A DNA stretch of 64,000 nucleotides, from assembly GCA_016218665.1 (NCBI GenBank), contig JACRDI010000019.1, positions 1-64,000 on the forward strand. The letters are read 5' to 3'. The position numbers and the translations under genes were made by a program. Of this stretch, positions 24,080 through 33,716 are shown one piece after another (position 1 is the first letter of the stretch; every line of letters starts with the position of its first letter). The notes below the pieces were generated by a model that was not told the origin of the DNA, ran no database searches, and saw nothing but the letters and a program-made list of their open reading frames with translations. This DNA comes from Desulfovibrio sp. Lineage in GTDB: Bacteria; Desulfobacterota; Desulfovibrionia; Desulfovibrionales; Desulfovibrionaceae.

Positions 24080-25115
24080 TGTAGGTGGCGAAGAGCATGA
24101 GCGCCGCCAGCATGGCGATGCCCACGCGCATGGCGGCGGCGCGCGCGCGCATGCTCAGCGGCTTGCGCGTCACGGCCTCCAGGCTGAAGATGACCAGGTG
24201 CCCGCCATCGAGCACCGGGATGGGCAGCAGGTTCACGAAGCCCAGGTTGGCCGAAAGCGCCGCCGCCAGGGCCAGCACGCCCACCATGCCCTCCTGGGCC
24301 TCGCGGTTGATGAGCTGGGCGATGAGGATGGGCCCGCCGATGGAATCGGCCGGCACCACGCGCTCGATCATCTTCACCAGGGCCATGACCATGTTCACGA
24401 TGGCGCGCCAGGTCTCCTTGGCGGAGAGCTTGAGGCTCTGCCCGGCGCTGAGGTCCAGGGTGACGATCTCCTTGGCGGCCACGATGCCCAGCATGGGCGC
24501 GCGCACCGTCTCGCCGAAGACGTTCTTGCGTTCGCGCATCTCGGGGGTGACGCTTACGGTCACGCGCTCCTTGCCGCGCTTGATCTCCATGGTGAGGGGC
24601 GTGCCTTCCGAGGTCTGCACCAGGTCGGTCAGGTCCTCCCAGAAGGTAATGGCGCGGCCGTTGACCGTGAGCACGGAGTCGCCGGGCTTGATGCCCGCGC
24701 GCACGGCAGGGCTTTCGGGCAGCACCTGGCCGATGGTGGGGGCCAGGCCCATCTGCCCCTGGGTGGCGAAAAGCGCCCAGTAGATGCCCCAGGCCAGGAT
24801 GAAGTTGAACACCGGCCCGGCGGCCACCACGCACATGCGCTGCCACACCGGCCGCAGGTTGAAGAGCAGGTGCTTGGGGATCTCGGGCTCCTCCTCCTGG
24901 TCGGGCGATTCTCCCGCCAGCAGCACGTACCCGCCCAGGGGCACGGCGCACAGGCGGTACTCGGTCATGCCGGCCTGGAAGCTCAACAGTTTCGGCCCAA
25001 AGCCCAGGGCAAAGGCCTTGACCCCGATGCCGAGCATCCGGGCCACGAGGAAGTGCCCGAGTTCGTGGAAGAAAATCAGTCCGCCCAGGACCAGGACAAT
25101 GGCGATGACACCCAA
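24054..25115 (-). CDS. rseP: RseP-type site-2 zinc metalloprotease
   Basis: This 353-residue membrane-embedded protease has the zinc motif HELGH (His17, Glu18, His21) in the first helix, a PDZ domain (about 115-190, LPESPAVRAGIKPGDSVLTV) and the closing NLLPIPVLDGGH motif with the third zinc ligand. It cleaves membrane-bound anti-sigma factors or signal-peptide remnants. The start codon is TTG at 25115, preceded by GGAG at good distance. No in-frame ATG fits better. Confidence 0.93.
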   Translation of the reverse strand: MGVIAIVLVLGGLIFFHELGHFLVARMLGIGVKAFALGFGPKLLSFQAGMTEYRLCAVPLGGYVLLAGESPDQEEEPEIPKHLLFNLRPVWQRMCVVAAGPVFNFILAWGIYWALFATQGQMGLAPTIGQVLPESPAVRAGIKPGDSVLTVNGRAITFWEDLTDLVQTSEGTPLTMEIKRGKERVTVSVTPEMRERKNVFGETVRAPMLGIVAAKEIVTLDLSAGQSLKLSAKETWRAIVNMVMALVKMIERVVPADSIGGPILIAQLINREAQEGMVGVLALAAALSANLGFVNLLPIPVLDGGHLVIFSLEAVTRKPLSMRARAAAMRVGIAMLAALMLFATYNDLRRLFK

Positions 25116-25220
25116 AGTATGCTCCTTCGCGTCTCTGCATGCGGACGCGCGGCAGTTGCTCTCTGCCCTTTCATATAAGCCGCCCCCGGCGTTGGTCCAG
25201 GGCCTGGGGCGGAAAAAACG

Positions 25221-26438
25221 CTAGAGCCCGGCGTCCTTGCGGGCGCGGTCCCTGGCCTCGGCGTCCACGGCCAGCAGGTCCGCCGCCGCGCAGTCGACGG
25301 CCAGCGGCGCGTGCCGCCCAAGGGCCGTCTCGATGAGCAGGGGAATGTCCATGAAGCCGATGGCCCCGTTCAGAAACAGCTCCACGGCCGCCTCGTTGGC
25401 GGCGTTCAGCACGGCCGGGTGGCTGTGGCTGGCGGCGTAGGCCTCCCTGGCCAGGCGCAGGCAGGGGAACAGCCCCTCGTCGGCCCGCTCGAAGGTGAGG
25501 CCGCCCACCTGGGCAAGGTCCAGCCGGGGCATGGCCAGCTCCACCCGGCGGGGAAAGCACAGGCAGTGGGCGATGGGGATGCGCATGTCCGGCACGCCCA
25601 GGTGCGCCAACTGCGAGCCGTCCACGTACTCCGCCAGGGAGTGCACGATGCTCTGCGGGTGCACCAGCACGTCCACGCGGCCGACCGGCAGCCCGTACAG
25701 GTGGCAGGCCTCGATGACCTCCAGGCCCTTGTTCATGAGGCTGGCGGAATCCACGGAAATCTTGGCGCCCATGCTCCAGTTGGGATGGTTCAGCGCCTGC
25801 TCCGGGGTGACGGAGGCCAGGAAGGCCGCGTCACGCCCGCGGAAGGGCCCGCCCGAGGCCGTGAGGATGAGCCTGGCCAGCTCCTGGCCGTCCTCGTCCG
25901 CGTGGCCGCACAGGGCCTGGAACAGGGCGTTGTGCTCGGAATCCACCGGCAGCACGAGGGCGCCCGACTCGCGGCAGGCCTGGCGGATGAGCCGCCCGCC
26001 CAGCACCAGGCTTTCCTTGTTCGCCAGGGCGATGCGCTTGCCGGCCTTGGCCGCGGCGAGGGTGGGCAGAAAGCCCGCAGCGCCCACGATGGCCGAGAGC
26101 ACGAGGTCGGAATCCGCAGACGCGGCGATGGCCTCGTAGGCGGCCGGGCCAACCAGGATTTCCGGGGCGTAGTCTCCGGGAAGGGCGGCGCGCAGGGAGT
26201 TGGCCGTCTCGTCGTCCAGCACGGCAAGCACCGCGGGGCGGAAGCGCGCGGCCTGGTCGGCCAGGCGCGCGGCGTTCTTGCCGCCGGCCAGGGCCGCCAC
26301 CCGGAAGAGGCCGGGATGCTCCTCGACCACCTTCAGCGCGCTGACGCCGATGGAGCCGGTGGAGCCGAGGATGGCCAGCCGGCGCGGGAAGGGCTGCTCT
26401 GGTGCCAGCGGCGGCCAGGTGGAGATGTAGGACTTCAT
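25221..26438 (-). CDS. ispC: 1-deoxy-D-xylulose 5-phosphate reductoisomerase
   Basis: This 405-residue NADPH enzyme of the MEP isoprenoid pathway converts DXP to 2-C-methylerythritol 4-phosphate. The nucleotide-binding LAILGSTGSIGVSAL (about 21-35), the metal site VDSEHNALFQ and ASGGPFRG, and the family-conserved NHPNWSMGAKISVDSASLMNKG are all present. It starts nine bases after cdsA ends and precedes rseP, the usual order in many bacteria. Confidence 0.96.
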   Translation of the reverse strand: MKSYISTWPPLAPEQPFPRRLAILGSTGSIGVSALKVVEEHPGLFRVAALAGGKNAARLADQAARFRPAVLAVLDDETANSLRAALPGDYAPEILVGPAAYEAIAASADSDLVLSAIVGAAGFLPTLAAAKAGKRIALANKESLVLGGRLIRQACRESGALVLPVDSEHNALFQALCGHADEDGQELARLILTASGGPFRGRDAAFLASVTPEQALNHPNWSMGAKISVDSASLMNKGLEVIEACHLYGLPVGRVDVLVHPQSIVHSLAEYVDGSQLAHLGVPDMRIPIAHCLCFPRRVELAMPRLDLAQVGGLTFERADEGLFPCLRLAREAYAASHSHPAVLNAANEAAVELFLNGAIGFMDIPLLIETALGRHAPLAVDCAAADLLAVDAEARDRARKDAGL

Positions 26439-26447
26439 GCGCGGGCC

Positions 26448-27254
26448 CTAGGGAAAGAGGGGGATGGCCTGCTTGAACAGCGCGTAGCAGGGCAGGGCCA
26501 GGAGCAGGCTGTCGATGCGGTCCAGCAGGCCGCCGTGACCGGGCAGCAGCGTGCCCGAGTCCTTGACGGAGAGCCTGCGCTTGAGGGCGGACTCGAAGAA
26601 GTCGCCCATCTGGGCGCCCACGTTCAGCACCGCGCCCAAAAGCAGCCACATGGGCAGCGGGGCGTCGCCCAGCATGGCTCCGTACACGGTGACAGCGGCC
26701 ACGCAGCCCGCGAAGCCGCCGATGCTGCCTGCCCAGGACTTCTTGGGGCTCACCTGGGGCCAGATCTTCGTCTTGCCGAAGAACGTGCCGGAGTAATAGG
26801 CCGCCGTGTCCGACATGGCGGTGGACAGGAGCACGAGGATGATCTCCAGGGTGGAGAGGGCGAGGCAGAACTGGAGCATCAGCGGCAGGTAGAACATGCC
26901 GGCCATGAGCACGAGCTCGTCGGTGAAGTCGGCGTCCTGCTGGCGGGCGCTGTAGCGCATCAGGTAGCGCAGGGCCAGGAACCAGAAGGCCCCGGCCAGG
27001 GCCCACAGGGAGGCCGGCGCACCGCCGAACTTGGCCGCCAGGAGCATGGCCGCGCCCAAGGCCACGCCGGTGATCCGCAGGGCTTTGTGCTGCGCTCCGG
27101 GGCGGAACATGGCCGTGAACTCCCACTGGCCCAGGGCGCACACCGCCATGAGCACAGCCAGGACGAACACGCCGCCCTGCCACAGGGCCAGGGCCACAAG
27201 GCCGACGGCCAGGATTGCGGTGAGGATGCGCTGCTGGTGGGAGGATGCCGGCAC
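26448..27254 (-). CDS. cdsA: phosphatidate cytidylyltransferase
   Basis: This 268-residue membrane enzyme makes CDP-diacylglycerol from phosphatidate and CTP for phospholipid synthesis. It has about seven helices and the C-terminal CdsA signature (SPKKSWAGSIGGF, then GDFFESALKRRLSVKDSG, GHGGLLDRIDS). The start is GTG at 27254 with AGGAG five bases before it. The first gene of the cdsA-ispC-rseP-tsaB operon here, it lacks the uppS/frr that often precede it. Confidence 0.93.
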   Translation of the reverse strand: MPASSHQQRILTAILAVGLVALALWQGGVFVLAVLMAVCALGQWEFTAMFRPGAQHKALRITGVALGAAMLLAAKFGGAPASLWALAGAFWFLALRYLMRYSARQQDADFTDELVLMAGMFYLPLMLQFCLALSTLEIILVLLSTAMSDTAAYYSGTFFGKTKIWPQVSPKKSWAGSIGGFAGCVAAVTVYGAMLGDAPLPMWLLLGAVLNVGAQMGDFFESALKRRLSVKDSGTLLPGHGGLLDRIDSLLLALPCYALFKQAIPLFP

Positions 27255-27444
27255 GTGGACTCCTGCTTGGGCGGCTTGCGCAAAGGCCTTTTGGCCCCGC
27301 GCGACATGGGCCTTGTACTCCATTCGCCGAATGCGGGCAACCGTGCCCGCGCCCCCTTTTCGAGGCCGGAACTCCTGTGGTATACGTAGGGCAAACGGGT
27401 GGCGAAGCGGCGCGGATGTGGCCCACGGGATAAGGGAGGCCTCC

Positions 27445-29217
27445 ATGAGTGGTAAGCAGGACGACGCGCAGAACGACGCGCAGAACGGCGCGCAGGACGG
27501 CGCGCAGGACGGCGCGGAATTCACTTGCCGGATGCCGGCCGAGGGCCAGGAGCAAGACCTTGCCGCAGCCGGTCCGGAGGAGCTGCGCGCCCAGGTGGCG
27601 CGCCTTACGGAGCACCTCTCCCACCTGACGGACATCGGCCTGGCCCTCTCGGGCGAGCAGAACCGCGACCGGCTGCTGGAGATGATCGTGAGCCTGGCCC
27701 GCTCCATCACCGGCGCCGACGCCGGCACCCTGTACATCGTGGACGACACGGGCCGGAAGCTCGAATTCGTGGTGCTGCAGAACGACACCATGAACGTGCG
27801 CCTGGGCGGCACCAGCGGCAACCCCGTCACCCTGCCGCCGGTGAACCTGTACAACGACGCGGGCGAGGAGAACCACGCCAACGTCTCCTCCCACGTGGCC
27901 CTGACGCGCGAGGTGGTCAACATCGAGGACGTGTACTGCGCGGAGGGCTTCGACTTCACGGGAACGCGCCGCTACGACGCCGGGACCGGCTACCGCTCCC
28001 GCTCCATGCTGGTCATCCCCATGGAGAACCACGAGCACGAGGTCATCGGCGTATTGCAGCTCTTGAACGCCAAGGACAAGAAAAGCGGCGAGGTGGCGGC
28101 CTTCTCGTCCGTGGGGCTGGCCGCGGTGCAGTCCCTGGCCACCCAGGCCGCCGTGGCCCTCACCAACACCCAGCTCATCCAGGGCCTCAAGGCCCTCTTG
28201 TACTCCTTCATGCAGAGCATCGCCGCGGCCATCGACGCCAAGAGCCCGTACACGCGCGGCCACATCGACCGCGTGGTGGATTTGACCATGCGCATCGCCG
28301 AGGCCGTGAACGCGCAGGAGGACGGGCCCTTCAAGGACGTGCGCTTTAACGAGAACGAGCTTGAGGAGCTGAAGCTGGCCGCCTGGATGCACGACGTGGG
28401 CAAGATCACCACGCCGGTGCACGTGGTGGACAAGGCCACCAAGCTGGAGGCCATCGTGGACCGCATCGACATGGTGGCCACGCGCTTCAAGCTCATCGGC
28501 AAGGCCCTGCAGGCGGAACTGCTGGAGAAGCTGCTGGAACTGGCCAGCGCCGGGGCCACAAGGGAGCGGATGTTCGCCGTCACCGAGGAGATGGAGCGCC
28601 GCCGGCAGGAGCTGGAGGACGACCTGGCCTTTGTCGTCTCCTGCAACAAGCCGGGCGAGTTCATGAGCGACGAGCGCATCGAGCGGGTCAGGACAATCGC
28701 CGCGCGCACCTACAGGGACGGCGAGGAAGAGAAGCCCTGGCTCACCGAGGACGAGGTGCGGAACCTGTGCATCCGCAAGGGCACCCTGACCGACGCCGAG
28801 CGCAAGATCATCGAGGACCACACCGTGGTGACGCTGGACATGCTCTCGCGCCTGCCCTTTCCCAAGCGCCTGGCCCGCGTGCCGGAGTTCGCCGGGGCCC
28901 ACCACGAGAAGCTGGACGGCACGGGCTATCCCAACCGCATCGGCGGGGACCAGCTTTCGCTTCAGGCGCGCATCCTGGCCGTGGCCGACGTGTTCGAGGC
29001 CCTGACCGCCAAGGACCGGCCCTACAAGGAGCCCATGAAGCTCTCCCAGGCCATGAAGATCATGGGCTTCATGGTCAAGGACAAGCACATGGACCCGCAG
29101 GTCTTCGACCTGTTCTTCGCCAGCGGGGTGTACAAGGACTACGCCCAGGCCCACATGAGCGAAGCCCAGCTGGACGAGGTGCCGCCGCCTGCGCCTCCGG
29201 CCGCTCCGCCGCGGTGA
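27445..29217 (+). CDS. GAF-HD-GYP protein, probable cyclic-di-GMP phosphodiesterase
   Basis: This 590-residue soluble signalling protein has a GAF sensor domain (about 65-245, ADAGTLYIVDD...MLVIPMENHEHEVIGVLQLLN). It is followed by an HD-GYP domain with the metal pair His316-Asp317 in MHDVGK and the diagnostic HHEKLDGTGYP (486-496). An insert of about 110 residues between these two motifs is longer than usual. The N-terminus has a 12-bp-derived repeat (NAQDGAQDGA-like). GGGAGG precedes ATG 27445. A GGDEF gene follows after 21 bases, so synthesis and breakdown of the messenger are paired. Confidence 0.92.
   Translation: MSGKQDDAQNDAQNGAQDGAQDGAEFTCRMPAEGQEQDLAAAGPEELRAQVARLTEHLSHLTDIGLALSGEQNRDRLLEMIVSLARSITGADAGTLYIVDDTGRKLEFVVLQNDTMNVRLGGTSGNPVTLPPVNLYNDAGEENHANVSSHVALTREVVNIEDVYCAEGFDFTGTRRYDAGTGYRSRSMLVIPMENHEHEVIGVLQLLNAKDKKSGEVAAFSSVGLAAVQSLATQAAVALTNTQLIQGLKALLYSFMQSIAAAIDAKSPYTRGHIDRVVDLTMRIAEAVNAQEDGPFKDVRFNENELEELKLAAWMHDVGKITTPVHVVDKATKLEAIVDRIDMVATRFKLIGKALQAELLEKLLELASAGATRERMFAVTEEMERRRQELEDDLAFVVSCNKPGEFMSDERIERVRTIAARTYRDGEEEKPWLTEDEVRNLCIRKGTLTDAERKIIEDHTVVTLDMLSRLPFPKRLARVPEFAGAHHEKLDGTGYPNRIGGDQLSLQARILAVADVFEALTAKDRPYKEPMKLSQAMKIMGFMVKDKHMDPQVFDLFFASGVYKDYAQAHMSEAQLDEVPPPAPPAAPPR
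27460..27517 (+). repeat. 12-bp tandem repeat inside the HD-GYP gene start
   Basis: About five imperfect units of GACGGCGCGCAG encode the repeated Asp-(Gly/Asp)-Ala-Gln residues of the N-terminus. The copy number could vary without breaking the frame. Confidence 0.65.
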
Positions 29218-29238
29218 TTAACCAGGAGCACGACCGCC

Positions 29239-30105
29239 ATGGAATTCATCAAGGTTATCTTCAGACTGTTGCTGGTCGGGGGGTGGGCGAAGCACAGGCG
29301 GCTGTTTCTGGCGCTTGGCGCGGGCACCTGCCTCATCGTCGGCTGGATCGACTACGTCACCACGGACGAAATCAATCTGTCCTTCGTCTACCTTGCGCCG
29401 GTGTTCTTCACCACCATCGCCGCAGGCCGGACCGGAGGCGTGGTCATGGCGCTCGTCTGCTCCGTGGTGAAGGTCATGACCGACGTCTACTCCGACCAGC
29501 CGTACGCCCAATCGGTGTTCTACCTGTTCAACGGCCTGGGCCTTTTTCTCGCCTTCGCCGGATTCGCGCTGCTGCTGGACATGCTGCGTCAGGCCTACCG
29601 CCGGGAATGCGACACCAACAGCACGGACGAGCTGACCGGCTTGCCGAACCGGCTCACCTTCGCGCAGTCCGCCGGGAAGGCCTGGGAAAGAAGCCGCGAG
29701 GTGGATGCGCCCTGTTCCCTGGTCGTCGTGGACATCGACAACTTCAAGGCCTTCAACCAGTCCCAGGGCGAGCATGTGGGCGACGTGGTTCTGCAGACCC
29801 TGGCGCGCGCGGCCGGCCTGGCCGTGGGTGAGCAGGGGCCGGTGTACCGTGTCGGCGGCGATGACTTCGTCGTGGTGCTTCCGGCGCACGATGGCCAGGA
29901 GGCCCGGCTTGTGGCCGAGGCTCTGCAGGAGGGGCTGATGCGCGCCGTCCGTGAGCGCAAGTGGCGGCTTTCCGTCAGCTGCTGCGTGGTGCTTTTGGGC
30001 TGCGGCACGCAGGATCTGGACGCCGCGTTGCACATGGCGCGCACCGCGCTCTACGGGGCGAAGCACAGCGGGGAGTCGGGCGTGCTGGTCGAGGCGGGGG
30101 CGTAG
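29239..30105 (+). CDS. membrane GGDEF protein, probable diguanylate cyclase
   Basis: This 288-residue protein has an N-terminal membrane part of about three helices (residues 20-115) and a C-terminal GGDEF domain (about 125-280). The domain starts DELTGLPNRLTF and has the metal-binding VVVDIDNFKAFN. The signature reads GGDDF (206-210), with Asp in place of the usual catalytic Glu, so activity may be reduced. No RxxD inhibitory site is evident. It is co-oriented with the HD-GYP gene. Confidence 0.88.
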   Translation: MEFIKVIFRLLLVGGWAKHRRLFLALGAGTCLIVGWIDYVTTDEINLSFVYLAPVFFTTIAAGRTGGVVMALVCSVVKVMTDVYSDQPYAQSVFYLFNGLGLFLAFAGFALLLDMLRQAYRRECDTNSTDELTGLPNRLTFAQSAGKAWERSREVDAPCSLVVVDIDNFKAFNQSQGEHVGDVVLQTLARAAGLAVGEQGPVYRVGGDDFVVVLPAHDGQEARLVAEALQEGLMRAVRERKWRLSVSCCVVLLGCGTQDLDAALHMARTALYGAKHSGESGVLVEAGA

Positions 30106-30117
30106 GGGCGCAGGGGC

Positions 30118-32346
30118 CTACAGCAGCTTCACGTAGTCCTTGACGATGACCTTGAGGCCGAAGCCGGGAAAGTTCACCCGGTACTTGTCCGGCGGAATCT
30201 CGGCGATGATCTTGCCCTGCCCGAAGATCTTGTGCTCGCACAGGCCGAGCTTGGCATGCGCCCCGTCCATGGCCGATTTCGGCGGAGGCGCGGCCTCGTA
30301 TTTGGCCCTTGGCGCGGCGGCCGCGCTCACCGGCCGCACGCCCGGCTCGTAGTCCGGCTTGCGCACGGGCTCCGGGCAGACAATGGGCGGCAGATAACCG
30401 TCGTCGCGGGTCATGACTCCGGGCCGCACCTGCTCGTCCTTGCGGCGCAGGCCGCCGGTGTAGGTCTCCACGTAGCGCTCGGCCAGGGCCTCGGGCAGCT
30501 CGGTGACGAAGGGGCTGGTCACGGCGGGCTCGCGGCAGTTGTTGAAGCGGTTGAACACCGAGCCGGGCACGATGAGGGCCAGCTCGTCCTTGGCGCGGGT
30601 GCAGGCCACGTACATGAGCCTGCGCTCCTCTTCCATGTCCTCCTGCCTCTGCATGGCCTTTTTGGAGGGAAAGCGCTCCTCCACCAGGTCGATGATGATG
30701 ACCGCGCGCCACTCCAGCCCCTTGGCCGAGTGCACGGTGGAGAGCACCACGGCGTTCTCCGCGCGGTCGTCGTCTGCCTGGGTGCCGTCCAGGCACAGGT
30801 CGGCCAGGAAGTCCTCGATACTCTTGTAGTTCACCACGATCTGGGCCAGCTGCTCCAGACCCGCCTGGCGCTTGGGATAGTCGTCGGGGTAGAGCTTCAC
30901 CAGGGTCGGCGCGTAGAAGCTCATGGCCCGGTCCAGCGCGGCGGCGGGAGAGGCCGCGAGCTTGCGCAGGGCGTCCAGCTCGGTGAGCAGCGGCGGCAGG
31001 TCCGGGAAGCGCTTCACGTGCTTGTCCACGCCCTTGGCGTCGCCTTCGAGGATGGCCGTGGCGATCTTGCTGGCCGTCTTGCCGCCGACTCCCTTCAAGA
31101 AGCCCAGCACGCGCTGCCAGGCCAGCATGTCCGCGGGGTTCGCCGCCAGGCGCAGGTAGGCCAGGATGTCCTTCACGTGGGCGGCCTCGTGGAAGCGCAC
31201 GCCGCCGTACTTGCGGTAGGGCAGGCCCGCGCGGGTGAGGGCCACCTCCAGCGGGTAGGACTGGTACCCGGCGCGGAACAGCACGGCGATCTCATGCAGG
31301 GGGTGGCGCGAGGCCATCTCCGTGATCAACCCCACGGCCTGGGTGGCCTGGGACTGGTCGCTCAGGGTCTGGATGATGCGCGGCCGGAGGCCCCCCTCGC
31401 GCTCGGTGAACAGGTGCTTCTCGAACTTCTGCTGCGCCCCGGCCAGGATGACGTTGGTCAGGTCCAGGATGGGCTGGGTGGAGCGGTAGTTCTGTTCCAG
31501 ACGGATGATCTTGGCGTTCTGGAAATGCTGCGGGAACTCCAGGATGTTCGCCACCACCGCGCCCCGGAAGGCGTAGATGGACTGGGCGTCGTCGCCCACG
31601 GCCATGACGTTGCCCGCCTCGCCCGAGAGCAGGCGCACCAGCCGGGCCTGCACCAGGTTGGTGTCCTGGTACTCGTCCACCATGACGAAGGGATAGCGGC
31701 GGCGCAGCCCGTCCCGGATCTCCGGGTGCTCCACAAGCAGGCGCTCCAGCTCGAACAGGAGGTCGTCATAGTCCATGAGGCCCTGGGCGCGCTTGGCCTT
31801 GGCGTACTCCTCGGCCAGGCGCTCCATGTCCGCCTGATAGGGCAGCATGTGGTAGGCCTCGCGGTCGAGGATGGCCCCGATGGACAGCTCCTTGTTGCGG
31901 CTCTTGGTGATGATGTCCGCGATGGTGGCGCGCTTGGGGTAGGAGCGGTCGCCCTTGCCCAGGTCCAGGTGGGCCTTCAGCTCGCCCAGCAGATCCTCGG
32001 AGTCGGACCTGTCCATGAGGGTGAGGCCCTGCTGGTACCCGGCCTCAAAGGCGTGTCGGCGCAGGGTGGCGTAGGCGAAGGAGTGGAAGGTGCCGCCGCT
32101 GGCCCCGGTCAGGGGGCGGCCCAGCACCAGGCCCGCCCGGTGCAGCATCTCCTGGCTGGCGCGGCGGGTGAAGGTCAGAAGCAGGATGTTCTCCGGCGAG
32201 ACGTGGGTCTGCACCAGATGCGCCAGGCGGTAGACGATGGTGCGCGTCTTGCCGCTGCCCGCGCCCGCGATGACCAGCACCGGCCCGCCCATGTGCAGGG
32301 CGGCCTCCCGCTGGGCCGGGTTCAGCTCGCGCTCGAAATCTATCAT
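30118..32346 (-). CDS. UvrD/Rep/PcrA-family superfamily 1 DNA helicase
   Basis: This 742-residue ATP-dependent 3'-5' helicase has motif Q and Walker A (LNPAQREAAL; AGAGSGKT 27-34), motif II VDEYQDTN, GDDAQSIYAFRGA, LEQNYRSTQ, and motif V/VI STVHSAKGLEW and YVACTRAKDEL. The C-terminal 70 residues end in a UvrD-like tudor fold (FGQGKIIAEIPPDKYRVNFPGFG) that can bind RNA polymerase. It probably works in DNA repair or clearing replication blocks. It ends 12 bases from the converging GGDEF gene. Confidence 0.94.
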   Translation of the reverse strand: MIDFERELNPAQREAALHMGGPVLVIAGAGSGKTRTIVYRLAHLVQTHVSPENILLLTFTRRASQEMLHRAGLVLGRPLTGASGGTFHSFAYATLRRHAFEAGYQQGLTLMDRSDSEDLLGELKAHLDLGKGDRSYPKRATIADIITKSRNKELSIGAILDREAYHMLPYQADMERLAEEYAKAKRAQGLMDYDDLLFELERLLVEHPEIRDGLRRRYPFVMVDEYQDTNLVQARLVRLLSGEAGNVMAVGDDAQSIYAFRGAVVANILEFPQHFQNAKIIRLEQNYRSTQPILDLTNVILAGAQQKFEKHLFTEREGGLRPRIIQTLSDQSQATQAVGLITEMASRHPLHEIAVLFRAGYQSYPLEVALTRAGLPYRKYGGVRFHEAAHVKDILAYLRLAANPADMLAWQRVLGFLKGVGGKTASKIATAILEGDAKGVDKHVKRFPDLPPLLTELDALRKLAASPAAALDRAMSFYAPTLVKLYPDDYPKRQAGLEQLAQIVVNYKSIEDFLADLCLDGTQADDDRAENAVVLSTVHSAKGLEWRAVIIIDLVEERFPSKKAMQRQEDMEEERRLMYVACTRAKDELALIVPGSVFNRFNNCREPAVTSPFVTELPEALAERYVETYTGGLRRKDEQVRPGVMTRDDGYLPPIVCPEPVRKPDYEPGVRPVSAAAAPRAKYEAAPPPKSAMDGAHAKLGLCEHKIFGQGKIIAEIPPDKYRVNFPGFGLKVIVKDYVKLL

Positions 32347-32377
32347 CCCGCCAGTCTCCTCGCCCGGTTCAGGCCCG

Positions 32378-33694
32378 TCACAAGATCAGCCCGCCCGGCT
32401 TTACGCCGCCCAGGCAGAAGGAATCAAGCACGATGCGCCCGGTGTCCCGCAGGCGCTGCGCCCGGCCGTCATCGCGCGTGTCCGCGAAGAACACGTCGTC
32501 CGGCACGTGCATGCCGTGGCGGCCAAAGTGCCCGAATATCCCGGCGCGGTCAAAGCGCGCCTTGAGGTCGAAGCCGGGTTCGGGAACGCAGACAAGGTCC
32601 GGCGCGTTGCCGCCCCCGACATCCACCCCGTACAATTCCCTGCCGTCGAGCACCTGCTTCATGACCTTGCGGCCCTGCCAGGTCAAGCCTTGCAGCACGT
32701 GCCGGATGTCCGCCTTGAGCCCCGCCGCCTCGTCCTCGCGCACTCTGCCCCTGGCGAAGCGCACCTGCCGGTGCAGCACGATGCGCCCGGGGTCCATGGC
32801 AAAGGCCCGCGCCTGCGCGCCGATGACGCCCGCGTCCCATTCGTCCCGCGCCGGGCGCTCATACTTCAGCAGCCCGGCCTCGAACAGCGCGCGGTTCAGG
32901 TCCACCTCGGTCTCCAGACGGCAGAAGCCGTGGTCGGCAAAGGCCACCAGCCGCTTGGGCTCCGGCAGGGCATCGAAGCGGTCCAGCACCTCGCCCACAA
33001 GCTGGTCCCACTCGCGCAGGAACGCCAGGCAGGCCCCGTGCAGCGCGTGCCCCTCGTCCTCCACGGCCGGGAAAAGAAAATGGAACAGCCGGTCCGTCTC
33101 GGTCAGCACGCACACGAACAGGTCCCAGGCCAGGTCCGGCCAGAGCAGGTTCAGGGCCGCCCGCCGCCCGGAGAGCGACCGCCGCAGCTGGTCCAGCAGG
33201 TACTCCGGCTCCCCGGCGCCGCGCGTGGTGTCGCCCTCCACCACATAGCCCGCGCTCCCAAGCGGCCCCAGCAAAAAAGGCGGGAACACCGCGCGCTCCA
33301 GATTCTCCGCCACGAAGCCCGCCACCAGCATGCCCCGCAGGGGCGCCGCCGGGGCCATGTTCGGCAGGTTCAAAACGCGCGACACCAGCCCCGCATTGCC
33401 CAGGCGCTCAAATATGGTCGGCACGCGCACGTCGCGGAAGTTGGCGATGCGCAAGGCATACGTTTGCGCATCAAGCACCGTGAAGCCATGCACGCCGTGC
33501 ACGCCCGGCCCCTCGGCCGTGAAGAAGCTCGTCCAGTTCACGGGCGAGAGCTCCGGCAGCTCGGCCGTGATAGGCCGCGCCAGGGGCAGCAGGCGAGCGA
33601 GGTTGGGCAGCCGCGGCGCAAGGGCGCGCGCAAGCGAGAGGGGCAGGCCGTCCAGGCCGAGGACGACGAGGCGCGGGCGGGCGGGAGAGGTCAT
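32378..33694 (-). CDS. alkaline-phosphatase-superfamily protein (type I phosphodiesterase/nucleotide pyrophosphatase-like)
   Basis: This 438-residue cytoplasmic protein has the metallo-phosphatase fold. Metal and nucleophile regions visible are LVVLGLDGLP (metal Asp), SPVNWTSFFTAEGPGVHG (nucleophile region) and FADHGF (second-metal Asp-His). The ATG at 33694 is chosen because an earlier start would run back into the palindromic element at 33717. The ribosome site is weak. Similar proteins occur widely as predicted phosphodiesterases or phosphomutases. The substrate is unknown. Confidence 0.82.
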   Translation of the reverse strand: MTSPARPRLVVLGLDGLPLSLARALAPRLPNLARLLPLARPITAELPELSPVNWTSFFTAEGPGVHGVHGFTVLDAQTYALRIANFRDVRVPTIFERLGNAGLVSRVLNLPNMAPAAPLRGMLVAGFVAENLERAVFPPFLLGPLGSAGYVVEGDTTRGAGEPEYLLDQLRRSLSGRRAALNLLWPDLAWDLFVCVLTETDRLFHFLFPAVEDEGHALHGACLAFLREWDQLVGEVLDRFDALPEPKRLVAFADHGFCRLETEVDLNRALFEAGLLKYERPARDEWDAGVIGAQARAFAMDPGRIVLHRQVRFARGRVREDEAAGLKADIRHVLQGLTWQGRKVMKQVLDGRELYGVDVGGGNAPDLVCVPEPGFDLKARFDRAGIFGHFGRHGMHVPDDVFFADTRDDGRAQRLRDTGRIVLDSFCLGGVKPGGLIL

Positions 33695-33716
33695 GGCTGC
33701 GGGCAGGGAGGGAGAA

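Noticed and set aside
27333-27350. GCGGGCA-ACCG-TGCCCGC followed by GCCCCCTTTT as a terminator
   Set aside because: No plus-strand gene ends upstream of it; it lies in the divergent cdsA/HD-GYP promoter region.
25831-29154. A long minus-strand frame over ispC, cdsA and the HD-GYP gene
   Set aside because: It crosses three clearly assigned genes on both strands and matches no family.
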